Below, one piece after another: positions 24,769 to 32,774 of a DNA stretch of 32,804 nt (position 1 is its first letter; the number at the start of each line of letters is the position of its first letter). The translations under genes and the position numbers were made by a program. Source of the DNA: Bacteroidia bacterium (GTDB lineage: Bacteria > Bacteroidota > Bacteroidia > Flavobacteriales_D > Crocinitomicaceae). A model generated the notes under the pieces. That model worked only from the letters and a program-made list of their open reading frames with translations, was not told where the DNA came from and made no database searches. The DNA is taken from the NCBI GenBank assembly GCA_030427935.1, contig JAUICI010000019.1, positions 1 through 32,804 of the forward strand. The letters run 5' to 3'.

Positions 24769-24969
24769 CTCCTCTTTGTTTTTTAGGATGAAGAAGTACA
24801 AACCACCCATTGCGAAGAACCAAAGCAAAAGATTCTCCCAGTTAAACTCCAGTACCCAAATAATCTTGTATAGCCAGTAAAAGCCATATATGTTGTAAGA
24901 AGCCACATAAAGCTTTCTAATAGCACTTACTACCCTTCTTCTTATTCTTTCCTTTCTAATTTTTCCCAT
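24736..24969 (-). CDS. Small basic membrane protein, hypothetical
   Basis: A 77-residue frame starting with a strongly basic N-terminus (MGKIRKERIRRRVVSAIRKL) followed by Trp- and aromatic-rich hydrophobic stretches (about 23-40 and 45-62), which look like one or two membrane spans. No family is recognised and no promoter is clear. It lies alone in the accessory island. The composition looks like a real small membrane protein, but a chance open frame is possible. Confidence 0.42.
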   Translation of the reverse strand: MGKIRKERIRRRVVSAIRKLYVASYNIYGFYWLYKIIWVLEFNWENLLLWFFAMGGLYFFILKNKEELGIADYHRGV

Positions 24970-25119
24970 TGCAGATATGTTTTTTGTAAAGAATATTTTG
25001 ACATGGTATTTGTATTATTCCAATAAGACAAGGTTATGATAGCGCCTAAAATGTTGAAAACAAGCGATTAAATGTGGATAACTGATGTGTTCCAGAAATG
25101 GGCTACTTTTTTTTCTCAG

Positions 25120-25127
25120 TACCTTTG
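25120..25127 (+). promoter_or_regulatory. Perfect -7 box for the KTSC-like gene leader
   Basis: TACCTTTG matches TAnnTTTG exactly. Transcription would start near 25134, giving a leader of about 135 bases before the ATG at 25271. No TTG at -33 is obvious. Confidence 0.5.
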
Positions 25128-25147
25128 TTTTGTTGTTGAAAAAACAA

Positions 25148-25246
25148 AGCCAGAGACTGAGCACTGGCTAAGTTTGGAGTTAACTCCGAAATATTTTGGT
25201 CTTTATTTCTGGAGGTAAATCTAACAATAAAGTTGAGTATGCTCAA
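25148..25246 (+). promoter_or_regulatory. Structured 5' leader with three hairpins
   Basis: Three hairpins lie in the predicted leader. AGCCAG/CTGGCT spans 25148-25169. GGAGTTAACTCC at 25176-25187 is a perfect 12-base palindrome. TTGAG-TATG-CTCAA spans 25233-25246. A GGAGG at 25211-25215 lies upstream of a three-codon frame (ATG CTC AAG, stop) at 25239. A cis-regulatory leader is possible, and a separate small RNA is an alternative. Confidence 0.4.
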
Positions 25247-25270
25247 GTAAGTACCTAAAAAATTTTTGCC

Positions 25271-25498
25271 ATGCAGAAATATAAAAATTTAGGTCACAAC
25301 TCAAATGTATATGCATTTGAGGCAGGTGCTGGCTATATATGGGTAGTCTTCAATGATGGAGGGCGTTATCTGTATAACAACAGCTGTCCAGGTCCAAATC
25401 ATGTTAATAACATGATCAGATTGGCTTACCAGGGGCAAGGTCTCAATAGCTATATCGGCAGGGTTGTGAAAAAGAACTATGCCAGAAAGGTGGCATAA
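25271..25498 (+). CDS. Small KTSC-like protein
   Basis: A 75-residue soluble protein with no signal peptide. NVYAFEAGAGYIWVVFNDGGRYLYNN and the later LAYQGQGLNSYI resemble the small KTSC-like proteins spread through bacteria and phages, whose function is unknown. The C-terminus is basic (RVVKKNYARKVA), which would suit nucleic-acid binding, though nothing proves it. The gene has its own promoter candidate, a structured leader and a strong terminator, so it appears to be an independent, actively maintained unit within the accessory island. Confidence 0.7.
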   Translation: MQKYKNLGHNSNVYAFEAGAGYIWVVFNDGGRYLYNNSCPGPNHVNNMIRLAYQGQGLNSYIGRVVKKNYARKVA

Positions 25499-25509
25499 TC
25501 TTTAATGAG

Positions 25510-25545
25510 AAAGCTGCTCCATCAGATGGGGTGGCTTTTCTTTTT
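25510..25545 (+). terminator. Intrinsic terminator after the KTSC-like gene
   Basis: A 13-base-pair stem, including G-T pairs, forms between AAAGCTGCTCCAT (25510-25522) and ATGGGGTGGCTTT (25526-25538), followed by TCTTTTT. It begins 12 bases after the stop codon. Confidence 0.88.
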
Positions 25546-25559
25546 ATATAAGTCCCCCC

Positions 25560-25586
25560 CGCTGGTGCGAGCGTCACGCTCGTATC
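25560..25586. repeat. REP-like palindrome, copy 2
   Basis: The unit starts CGCTGGTGCGAGCGTCACGC and ends TCGTATC. Its core CGAGCG-TCA-CGCTCG is a six-base-pair stem. The reverse complement of copy 3 matches over 27 bases with one mismatch. Confidence 0.8.
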
Positions 25587-25805
25587 CGAATACTCGATTG
25601 CTTACCTCGTTACCACAAGAATCTTCGCGATAGCTGTATGGACTTGTGACAAAACAACCGAAGACAAAACTAAAAATTAACTATCTTGGAGCTTAATCAA
25701 CCTTTAATGAGAAATCAATTGATGCTTTTAGAAAACTTAATTAATTGGAACACAAAGGGATTGACTTCGTCGAACTATGGTTTCGCGCACCAATCTGGAT
25801 TGTTT

Positions 25806-25832
25806 GATACGAGCGAGACGCTCGCACCAGCG
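25806..25832. repeat. REP-like palindrome, copy 3 (inverted relative to copy 2)
   Basis: GATACGAGCGAGACGCTCGC followed by ACCAGCG. The core CGAGCG-AGA-CGCTCG keeps the stem. With copy 2 it forms an inverted pair about 220 bases apart, ending six bases before the stop codon of the 25838-26050 gene. Confidence 0.8.
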
Positions 25833-25837
25833 AAGTG

Positions 25838-26050
25838 CTAATTAATTATTTTGCATTCGGTATCTCCAAACCCCCAAATGTTGTAATTTGCCTCCATTAA
25901 CTCACATGACCCTGATGCTTCTAGATAGGTTGTGTTTTCAAATATAATTGGATCATACATTACTCCTGAGTCCTGACATTGACACGTACGATCCTTTCTG
26001 CAGGAGATAAGCAATAAGCAAATTAAAGAAATTAGTATGGCTGTTTTCAT
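25838..26050 (-). CDS. Small Cys-patterned lipoprotein 3
   Basis: A 70-residue predicted lipoprotein on the opposite strand from its two relatives, about 2.7 kb away. The lipobox is LISC17. The mature cysteines are C23 and C25 (TCQC), C49 (in SGSCE) and C66. The positions 17, 23, 25 and 49 are the same as in lipoproteins 1 and 2, although the residues between have diverged widely (one further Cys, C11, is in the signal segment). Function unknown. A REP-like palindrome lies just beyond its stop codon, and icmF starts the next minus-strand unit upstream. Confidence 0.7.
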   Translation of the reverse strand: MKTAILISLICLLLISCRKDRTCQCQDSGVMYDPIIFENTTYLEASGSCELMEANYNIWGFGDTECKIIN

Positions 26051-26121
26051 AATTAGAATTATTTAGAAAGAAATTTTCCTTTTCATTAATTCTAAATTAA
26101 AATCAAACTCTAAATAAACAC

Positions 26122-26136
26122 TTGCGATTTTCGCAA
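26122..26136. repeat. Hairpin TTGCGA-TTT-TCGCAA between icmF and the small lipoprotein gene
   Basis: A perfect six-base-pair stem with a three-base loop lies 72 bases upstream of the lipoprotein 3 start and 55 bases after the icmF stop, on the minus strand. Its T run is on the wrong side for a terminator of icmF, so an operator or leader hairpin for lipoprotein 3 is as likely. Confidence 0.45.
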
Positions 26137-26190
26137 AAAATGAAAACAAGTTGACCAAACTTCTGAAACTTCAATCAAGAAAGGGTCAAA

Positions 26191-29100
26191 CTACATATTA
26201 CGCCTATACTGACCACCAACCTCAAACAATGAACTCGTAATCTGCCCTAAAGAACAATGCTTACAAGCTTCCATTAATTCCGCAAACATATTCTGATTTT
26301 GAATCGCCGCTTTTTGTACGTTTTGAATGGAATCTCCTGCTTTGCATTCTTTGGCTTTATGCAGATTATTCAGCATGTCTATTTGGTATTGCTTTTCTTC
26401 TTCTGTTGCTCTGATAACCTCTTGAGGAATAATCGTAGGCGAACCTTTCGAACTTAAGAAAGTATTTACACCAATAATTGGAAATTCTCCTGTATGCTTC
26501 AAAGTTTCGTAATAAAGTGATTCTTCCTGAATCTTGGATCTTTGATACATGGTTTCCATGGCTCCTAAAACACCACCTCTTTCAGTAATTCTATCAAATT
26601 CTGTAAGAACAGCTTCTTCAACCAATTCAGTCAATTCTTCAATGATGAATGCCCCTTGGATTGGGTTTTGATTTTTAGCTAAACCTAACTCTCTATTGAT
26701 AATCAACTGAATCGCCATGGCTCTTCTTACCGACTCTTCAGTTGGTGTAGTAATCGCTTCATCGTAAGCATTTGTATGCAAAGAGTTACAGTTGTCGTAA
26801 ATCGCATACAAAGCTTGAAGTGTCGTACGAATATCGTTAAAGTCAATCTCTTGAGCATGCAAAGACCTTCCTGAAGTTTGAATGTGATACTTCAGCATTT
26901 GTGCTCTTGAATTTGCCCCGTATTTTTTGTCTAAGGCTTTTGCCCAAATTCTTCGTGCAACTCGACCAATTACTGCGTATTCCGGATCAATTCCATTTGA
27001 GAAGAAGAAAGATAAGTTTGGCCCGAAAGCATTGATATCCATCCCTCTACTTAAATAGTACTCAACATAAGTAAAGCCATTGGCAAGCGTCAGAGCCAAC
27101 TGCGTAATCGGGTTTGCTCCTGCTTCCGCAATATGGTATCCTGAAATTGAAACCGAATAGAAGTTTCGGACTCCTTTCTCAATAAAATACTCCTGCACAT
27201 CACCCATTAATCTTAGAGCAAATTCAGTTGAGAAAATACAGGTATTCTGAGCCTGATCTTCCTTTAAAATATCTGCTTGAACAGTTCCTCTAACTTGCGT
27301 TAAAGTTTTCGCTTTAATCTCATTATAAATATTTGCTGGAAGTACTTGATCTCCTGTCAACCCCAGAAGCATCAAACCTAAACCATCATTCCCTTCTGGC
27401 AAATCACCTTGGTATTCAGGTCTAGCTAAACCATTGGCATCGTAAATTTCTTTTTTCTTCTTTTCTACCTCAGCTTCAAGTCCATTCTCCTTGATATACT
27501 TTTCACAATTCTGGTCAATTGCTGCATTCATGAAGAAACCTAGAAGCATTGGCGCTGGACCATTAATCGTCATGGAAACCGAAGTCTTTGGGTCTGATAA
27601 ATCAAATCCTGAATACAATTTCTTCGCATCATCCAAACAGCAAATTGATACTCCGGAATTCCCAATCTTACCATAAATATCTGGTCTTAAATCAGGATCA
27701 TTACCATATAAAGTCACAGAATCAAAAGCTGTAGAAAGTCTTTTCGCTGGCATTCCGAGAGATACATAATGGAACCTTCTATTGGTTCTTTCAGGACCAC
27801 CCTCTCCGGCAAACATTCTCGTCGGATCTTCACCTTCTCTCTTGAATGGGAAGAGTCCAGCCGTATAAGGAAATTTACCAGGAACATTTTCCTGTAATTG
27901 CCATTTCAATACATCTCCCCAAGCTTCATACTTTGGAAGTGCCACTTTTGGGATATCCAGATGAGAGAGCGATTTCGAATGAGTTTCAATCGACAACTCT
28001 TTATCCCGAACCATGAATTTATAAATCGGATCTTTATATCTCTTTTTAACCTCTGGCCATTCCTCAATCAGTTTCCAGTTCTTTGGATCTAGATTCAGTT
28101 TTACTTTTTCAAATGTCTCCTGAAGACCTTTAATCAACCTGTCCTTATCCTCAATTTCTGTATTTTGAAGCGTTTCGATCGATTTCTGGATACCATACAA
28201 CTCCTGAGCAACCTTTACTTGGTCCTCTACCCATTTGTCATAACCTCTATTGTTTTCTGAAATTTCAGATAAATATCTTGTTCTGTCTGGCGGTATCACA
28301 AAGATCTTTTCAGACATTTCTTTCGTTATTTCAAATGTGGACTTCAAATCAGCTCCGGTTTTTTCAACCACTTTGTCCATGATGATCTTGTACAAAGAAT
28401 TCATCCCTGGATCGTTGAATTGAGAAGCAATCGTACCGTAAACAGGCATTTCATCCAAATCCTGCTCGAACAACTGATGGTTTCTCTGATACTGCTTTTT
28501 CACATCTCTCAATGCATCCAAAGCGCCTCTTTTATCGAATTTATTTAAGGCAATTACATCGGCAAAATCCAACATATCGATCTTCTCCAACTGTGTTGCA
28601 GCACCGTATTCAGGTGTCATCACGTACAAAGAAGTATCTGAATGATCTAAAATCTCGGTATCAGACTGACCAATTCCTGAAGTTTCTAGAATAATCAAAT
28701 CGTATTTTGCGGCTTTTAGAACTTGAATCGCTTCTGCCACATGCTTGGACAAAGCTAAATTTGATTGTCTGGTTGCCAATGATCTCATATAAACACGATC
28801 ATTTTTAATCGAGTTCATCCGAATTCGGTCTCCCAAAAGTGCTCCACCTGTTTTTCTTTTGGAAGGGTCTACCGAAACAACAGCAATGGTTTTGTCTTTA
28901 AAATCAATTAAAAATCTTCGTACCAACTCATCTACTAAAGATGATTTCCCAGCTCCTCCTGTTCCCGTAATTCCTAATACTGGAGTTGCCACTTTTTCGG
29001 CCATGGTATGAACTTCATCCAATACGGCTTTCGATTCTTCAGGAAAGTTTTCTGCAGCCGAAATGACTCTTGCAATATTTGGAATACTCTTTTCCTCTAA

Positions 29101-29571
29101 CTTTTTGATTTCACCATTTAAATTTTGTCCAACCGGAAAATCAGCTTGTTGCACCAAATCATTAATCATCCCCTGCAATCCCATCTCTCTTCCATCATCT
29201 GGATGATAAATTCTGGTTATCCCATACTCTTGAAGTTCTTTAATCTCCTCCGGAAGAATAGTTCCACCACCTCCACCGAAAATCTTAATATGACCCGCAC
29301 CTTTTTCCTTCAATAAATCATACATATACTTGAAGTATTCAATATGGCCTCCTTGATAGGAAGTCATAGCGATTGCTTGAGCATCTTCCTGAATAGCACA
29401 ATTCACTACTTCTTCTACCGATCTGTCATGACCTAAATGAATCACCTCACATCCAGTAGACTGAATGATTCTCCTCATGATATTGATCGCGGCATCATGG
29501 CCATCAAATAATGAAGCTGCGGTAACAATTCTAACTTTATTCTTCGGTGTGTATGGTGCGATTTTCTCCAT
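26191..29571 (-). CDS. icmF: Fused isobutyryl-CoA mutase IcmF (B12-dependent, with built-in GTPase chaperone)
   Basis: A 1126-residue fusion enzyme that interconverts isobutyryl-CoA and n-butyryl-CoA using adenosylcobalamin. Order of domains: B12-binding domain (about 10-145) with DGHDAAI and the cobalt-ligating H25. Then comes a MeaB-like G-protein chaperone domain (about 195-400) with Walker A GTGGAGKS at 203-210, [19 protein letters not shown] and LNKFD. A linker follows, then the mutase TIM barrel (about 560-1126), containing [20 protein letters not shown] and [17 protein letters not shown] and Q at the substrate positions, where methylmalonyl-CoA mutase has Y and R, fit isobutyryl-CoA or a related acyl-CoA such as pivalyl-CoA. 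It stands 84 bases downstream of an outer-membrane protein gene. Some databases name such proteins methylmalonyl-CoA mutase; the domain order favours IcmF. Confidence 0.93.
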   Translation of the reverse strand: MEKIAPYTPKNKVRIVTAASLFDGHDAAINIMRRIIQSTGCEVIHLGHDRSVEEVVNCAIQEDAQAIAMTSYQGGHIEYFKYMYDLLKEKGAGHIKIFGGGGGTILPEEIKELQEYGITRIYHPDDGREMGLQGMINDLVQQADFPVGQNLNGEIKKLEEKSIPNIARVISAAENFPEESKAVLDEVHTMAEKVATPVLGITGTGGAGKSSLVDELVRRFLIDFKDKTIAVVSVDPSKRKTGGALLGDRIRMNSIKNDRVYMRSLATRQSNLALSKHVAEAIQVLKAAKYDLIILETSGIGQSDTEILDHSDTSLYVMTPEYGAATQLEKIDMLDFADVIALNKFDKRGALDALRDVKKQYQRNHQLFEQDLDEMPVYGTIASQFNDPGMNSLYKIIMDKVVEKTGADLKSTFEITKEMSEKIFVIPPDRTRYLSEISENNRGYDKWVEDQVKVAQELYGIQKSIETLQNTEIEDKDRLIKGLQETFEKVKLNLDPKNWKLIEEWPEVKKRYKDPIYKFMVRDKELSIETHSKSLSHLDIPKVALPKYEAWGDVLKWQLQENVPGKFPYTAGLFPFKREGEDPTRMFAGEGGPERTNRRFHYVSLGMPAKRLSTAFDSVTLYGNDPDLRPDIYGKIGNSGVSICCLDDAKKLYSGFDLSDPKTSVSMTINGPAPMLLGFFMNAAIDQNCEKYIKENGLEAEVEKKKKEIYDANGLARPEYQGDLPEGNDGLGLMLLGLTGDQVLPANIYNEIKAKTLTQVRGTVQADILKEDQAQNTCIFSTEFALRLMGDVQEYFIEKGVRNFYSVSISGYHIAEAGANPITQLALTLANGFTYVEYYLSRGMDINAFGPNLSFFFSNGIDPEYAVIGRVARRIWAKALDKKYGANSRAQMLKYHIQTSGRSLHAQEIDFNDIRTTLQALYAIYDNCNSLHTNAYDEAITTPTEESVRRAMAIQLIINRELGLAKNQNPIQGAFIIEELTELVEEAVLTEFDRITERGGVLGAMETMYQRSKIQEESLYYETLKHTGEFPIIGVNTFLSSKGSPTIIPQEVIRATEEEKQYQIDMLNNLHKAKECKAGDSIQNVQKAAIQNQNMFAELMEACKHCSLGQITSSLFEVGGQYRRNM

Positions 29572-29655
29572 AATTAAGATTTGATATTCGATTTTTTCGA
29601 GACGCGAATATAAGCAATTTCCGATGAATTATGATAGAAAATAGGAGCTCAAATC

Positions 29656-31134
29656 CTACTCGATTTCGGCATCAGCAGGACAATCATGACATTTTTTCTT
29701 CCAATTCAATTCAACACCGAATATGAGCTTAAGATTAAAATCGTGAAGTGTACCTTCCTTTCTTTCCGCAGAATAAAATTCGTTAAGATCAGGATTAGAT
29801 AAATCGATGTACTGAACAGTTTGATTTCCAGGCGTAAAACCTAATTCTACACCCACAGAATAATGCTTCATTTTTTTATCCATGAATGTTAACCCGAATG
29901 AACCATAAAAATTACTCCAAGTGGATCCTACTTTTTTAATCTTTGCAAATTCAACTGTGCGATCCTCCGGAAAAGAAAAATTGAAATCCGTTCGAAATCC
30001 TAACATGAATTCAAATTTCTCTGAAAAGGCATGTGCATAACCAATCGCGCCATTCACAACTTGCTTTCTTCTCTCTCCGTAAGCAAGAAAGTTTTGATTA
30101 TCAAAAACGGAAGCGATCTCATCATCAGTGAGGCCTCCTGGAATTACCGTTAGATCGTTTTCAGGATTAAATAAGAGGTAATATTCCTGAGGGAAGAAAT
30201 ATTCAGAAGCTAAATGAAGCCAACCTTTCTTTCCTATTTTAATTCCAAATCCGGTAGAAATGGACCCAGGATATCTGGTTTTCATTTTAATTTTCTTTTG
30301 GGAATCGGTGAATAGAAAGTTAATTCCAGCAAACTGTGGAAAGTTCAAAACTTCGTTGTCTCGATTCACCTTTGCCTCTCCAAAAATATTGAAAGAGGGA
30401 ATAGTTCCAGATAACCCCCATCTAAATTTGGGTAAACTAACAGCAATCGATGGTTTGAAAATTCCTTTGAAGTTGAAATAAGAGAAATCGACATTCGTTC
30501 TCAATGACGCATAATTTATGCCTCCGCCACTACTTGGAATCACTCTAAAACTTAAATTGTTAATCACGCGTTCTTCTGTAAAGGATAGGAAAAATGAACA
30601 ACCAACAGAAAAAATATCGGTCACTTTATATGCCACGCTACCTCCTCCCCAAATTTCTGTGAATCTGTGAGAAGATTGATAAGAACTCGTAAAAGTTTCA
30701 CTACCTCCGATACTATCAATATAATTCTCTTGTCCACTAAAACTGACCGTATAATCACTATTGAAAGCCTCTTTGGCCATTAAGATATAGCCAACCTTTA
30801 ACTTTTTCGCTTTTTTGATTTTCAACATTCCCGCGATCAACTGAGGAAGAATGGTGAAATTGGTGGTATTTAGATTTAGATTCTGACCTAGTCCATCTTG
30901 TATTCGAATAAAACGCAAAGCAAAAGTATTCGCTGAAACACTTAAACCACTTCCGTTAACAAAAGCTAAAGATGCAGGATTGTAATAAATACTGGTATTG
31001 TCTTCGATCGAGCCAACTGCTGCTCCACTCAAAAAACTCCCACGAATCCCATACTGATTCGCCCAATAAGAAAATCCCTGAGTAAAACTTAATGAACTTA
31101 GAATAAAAGTAAGTATGAAAAGCGTCGATCGCAT
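29656..31134 (-). CDS. Outer-membrane beta-barrel protein, FadL/OmpP1-like
   Basis: A 492-residue exported protein with a signal peptide (about 1-20, ending FTQG). The mature N-terminus has GIRGSFLSGAAVGSIEDNTSIYYNPASLAF, which recalls the FadL/OmpP1 N-terminal hatch with its NPA motif. The rest alternates aromatic and polar residues in about fourteen amphipathic strands with short turns (for example KLKVGYILMAK, FEFMLGFRTDFNFSF, KHYSVGVELGF). It probably takes up hydrophobic or other small compounds across the outer membrane. The last predicted strand (KLIFGVELNW) is followed by an odd hydrophilic tail, KKKCHDCPADAEIE, with a C-x-x-C pair, rather than ending at an aromatic residue. It starts nine bases after the glycosyltransferase stop, so the two genes are probably co-transcribed. 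Confidence 0.78.
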   Translation of the reverse strand: MRSTLFILTFILSSLSFTQGFSYWANQYGIRGSFLSGAAVGSIEDNTSIYYNPASLAFVNGSGLSVSANTFALRFIRIQDGLGQNLNLNTTNFTILPQLIAGMLKIKKAKKLKVGYILMAKEAFNSDYTVSFSGQENYIDSIGGSETFTSSYQSSHRFTEIWGGGSVAYKVTDIFSVGCSFFLSFTEERVINNLSFRVIPSSGGGINYASLRTNVDFSYFNFKGIFKPSIAVSLPKFRWGLSGTIPSFNIFGEAKVNRDNEVLNFPQFAGINFLFTDSQKKIKMKTRYPGSISTGFGIKIGKKGWLHLASEYFFPQEYYLLFNPENDLTVIPGGLTDDEIASVFDNQNFLAYGERRKQVVNGAIGYAHAFSEKFEFMLGFRTDFNFSFPEDRTVEFAKIKKVGSTWSNFYGSFGLTFMDKKMKHYSVGVELGFTPGNQTVQYIDLSNPDLNEFYSAERKEGTLHDFNLKLIFGVELNWKKKCHDCPADAEIE

Positions 31135-31143
31135 TCCACTAAT

Positions 31144-32094
31144 TTACATTTCTTTCTCGACTAGATAATTATTCCGGGTTGAAGAATTCCGATTAACCAA
31201 TTCAGCTATGAATCCGGTTAAAAACATTTGCGAACCAATAATCATAAAACTCAAAGCAATGTAAAACTCTGTTCTTTGAGCAATTAATTTTCCATCTGTA
31301 TCGATAAAAAGCTTCATCACTCCAAGGTAAATTGCTAAAATAAACCCAAGAATAAACATTAAAGTACCCATGGCTCCAAAGAAATGCATCGGTTTTTTTC
31401 CGAATCGACCCATGAAGGTAACTGTAATCAAGTCCAAAAACCCATTCATGAAACGATTCATTCCGAACTTGGTCTTTCCATATTTTCTGGCCTGATGTTG
31501 AACGACCTTTTCTCCAATATTTTTAAATCCAGCAAACTTTGCTAAAACTGGAATATAGCGATGCATCTCACCATAAACCTCAACACTTTTTACGACGGAT
31601 TTCTTGTAGGCTTTCAATCCACAGTTAAAATCATTCAAATAAATTCCAGAAAGCTTTCTTGTTGCCCAATTGAACAATTTTGTAGGGATGGTTTTCATCA
31701 GAGGATCATACCTTTTTTTCTTCCAACCACTCACCAAATCAAAACCATCAACAGTGATCATTTTATACAAATCTGGAATTTCATCCGGAGAGTCTTGAAG
31801 GTCTGCATCCATCGTTATCACAACATCTCCCACCACTTTTTGAAAACCCATGTACAAGGCAGCTGATTTTCCGTAGTTTCTCTGAAATTTTATTCCATGG
31901 ACATTCTCATCTTTTGCTTGAAGCTCTTCAATGATTTCCCACGATTTATCAGTAGATCCATCGTCTATAAATACAACTTCATAAGAGAACTGATTTTCCT
32001 GCATTACTTTTTGAATCCATGCATGTAATTCTGGAAGCGATTCTTCCTCATTCAAAAGAGGTACAACTACTGAAATATTTTTTGAAATGCTCAC
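31144..32094 (-). CDS. Family 2 glycosyltransferase, polyprenol-phosphate type (GtrB/DPM1-like)
   Basis: A 316-residue membrane-bound glycosyltransferase that would move a sugar from a nucleotide donor to a lipid carrier on the cytoplasmic face. The GT2 fold is clear: ISVVVPLLNEEESLPEL at the start, VVFIDDGSTDKSWE, the D96-A-D98 metal motif in MDADLQDSPDE, and FNCGLKAYKK. Two C-terminal membrane segments (about 236-260 and 278-300) are typical of the GtrB group. The frame is open back to a TTG at 32163, but that codon lies inside a perfect -7 box, so I chose GTG 32094, which begins just before the conserved N-terminus. The donor sugar is unknown. It precedes the outer-membrane protein gene by nine bases. 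Confidence 0.88.
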   Translation of the reverse strand: MSISKNISVVVPLLNEEESLPELHAWIQKVMQENQFSYEVVFIDDGSTDKSWEIIEELQAKDENVHGIKFQRNYGKSAALYMGFQKVVGDVVITMDADLQDSPDEIPDLYKMITVDGFDLVSGWKKKRYDPLMKTIPTKLFNWATRKLSGIYLNDFNCGLKAYKKSVVKSVEVYGEMHRYIPVLAKFAGFKNIGEKVVQHQARKYGKTKFGMNRFMNGFLDLITVTFMGRFGKKPMHFFGAMGTLMFILGFILAIYLGVMKLFIDTDGKLIAQRTEFYIALSFMIIGSQMFLTGFIAELVNRNSSTRNNYLVEKEM

Positions 32095-32140
32095 GCGATA
32101 ATTTATTTCTTTTTTCGGCTTTTCCCTGTTAATCAAATCC

Positions 32141-32168
32141 TTTATCTGACAACTGTCAGACAAATATA
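32141..32168 (-). promoter_or_regulatory. Promoter of the glycosyltransferase gene with overlapping palindrome
   Basis: On the minus strand TATATTTG (32168-32161) matches TAnnTTTG exactly. Directly downstream, TCTGACA-AC-TGTCAGA (32145-32160, plus-strand reading) is a palindrome with seven-base arms, extended by outer TTT/AAA to about 24 bases. It covers the expected start of transcription (near 32154), which is a good place for a repressor operator; a leader hairpin is the alternative. Confidence 0.55.
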
Positions 32169-32220
32169 AAGGAATACGAAAAATAATGAGGAAGGATACT
32201 GATTTTTATGATTTATTTAA

Positions 32221-32228
32221 TACTTTTG
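32221..32228 (+). promoter_or_regulatory. -7 box of the SRP RNA gene
   Basis: TACTTTTG matches TAnnTTTG exactly and lies six bases before the 5' end of the RNA. It is divergent from the glycosyltransferase promoter about 53 bases away. Confidence 0.6.
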
Positions 32229-32233
32229 CGCCT

Positions 32234-32331
32234 CGGGTAAGTCTTGTACGACCAGCTCCTGCTGAATCCCCCAGGATGGGAACATAGCAAGGGTAGGCGG
32301 TTGTAGCGGTGCGATGCAAGTAGCTTACCCG
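32234..32331 (+). ncRNA. ffs: Signal recognition particle RNA, small bacterial type
   Basis: The RNA folds as one long hairpin. The outer helix pairs CGGGTAAG (32234-32241) with CTTACCCG (32324-32331). The domain IV tip is recognisable: CCCCC (32268-32272), then AGG, an ATG-GGAA-CAT tetraloop stem (32276-32285), AGCA and GGG. This keeps the AGG/AGCA asymmetric loop and the GGAA tetraloop that bind Ffh. It is about 98 bases, the size of the 4.5S-type RNA. A run of ten T (32332-32341) after the closing helix serves as the terminator and touches the stop codon of the convergent thioesterase gene. Confidence 0.93.
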
Positions 32332-32339
32332 TTTTTTTT

Positions 32340-32774
32340 TTACAAATAACTTTCTACCTGTTCTAAAGGCATCTTACTTTTAAAAAACTGACCTGTACCA
32401 GTTGCAGCAATATTTCCATGAGTATCGTATAGTGTACTTTTTGCAAAATATTCGTCAAACGACAATCGGATAACTTCTCCCACTGCTTTTATACGCCCAG
32501 ATTTTATTGGTCTTTTTAAGTCAATATGAAACTTACCGGTAACTATGAATTGTTCGCTCAATTCTGACTGACAAGCAAAATAGGCGGCGTCGTCCAATAA
32601 TTTAAAAAATACTGAACCATGCAAAAATCCTCCTGCATGAAAATATTTTTCCTCAACATCCAGTTCAATTTCGCATAAACCTTTAGAGATCTTAATTGAA
32701 AGAGTGTCGTAAAATTCATGCAATGGAGCAGAATAATACATTTTTTCAAGCTTTGAGTAGTGTTCTTTAGACAT
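32340..32774 (-). CDS. PaaI-type hotdog thioesterase
   Basis: A 144-residue cytoplasmic protein with the hotdog fold, expected to hydrolyse acyl-CoA or aryl-CoA thioesters. The central helix carries AGGFLHGSVFFKLLDDAAYFACQS, where HG and the following acidic Asp pair mark the PaaI-like active site. The strand FHIDLKRPIKSGRIKAVGEVIR is the usual neighbour. The natural substrate is unknown. It is convergent with the SRP RNA gene, and its stop codon overlaps that gene's T run by two bases. Confidence 0.85.
   Translation of the reverse strand: MSKEHYSKLEKMYYSAPLHEFYDTLSIKISKGLCEIELDVEEKYFHAGGFLHGSVFFKLLDDAAYFACQSELSEQFIVTGKFHIDLKRPIKSGRIKAVGEVIRLSFDEYFAKSTLYDTHGNIAATGTGQFFKSKMPLEQVESYL

Larger units (their letters stand above)
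24970..25270. other. Gene-free stretch with promoter and leader hairpins
   Basis: No coding frame is credible here. The left part (24970-25119) shows nothing I can assign. The right part holds a perfect -7 box and three small hairpins leading to the KTSC-like gene. TCCAGAAAT (25091-25099) and ATTTCTGGA (25205-25213) form a further nine-base inverted pair around the promoter region. Confidence 0.5.
25499..25837. other. Gene-free spacer bounded by inverted REP-like palindromes
   Basis: After the terminator there is a run of seven C (25554-25560), then palindrome copy 2. About 220 bases follow with no credible gene and short broken frames on both strands, then inverted copy 3. The inner sequence may be the remains of a mobile unit, but I recognise no protein fragment in it. 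Confidence 0.5.

Noticed and set aside
32095-32163. TTG start at 32163 for the glycosyltransferase
   Set aside because: The codon is part of a perfect -7 promoter box and the extra residues do not match the family N-terminus. GTG 32094 fits better.
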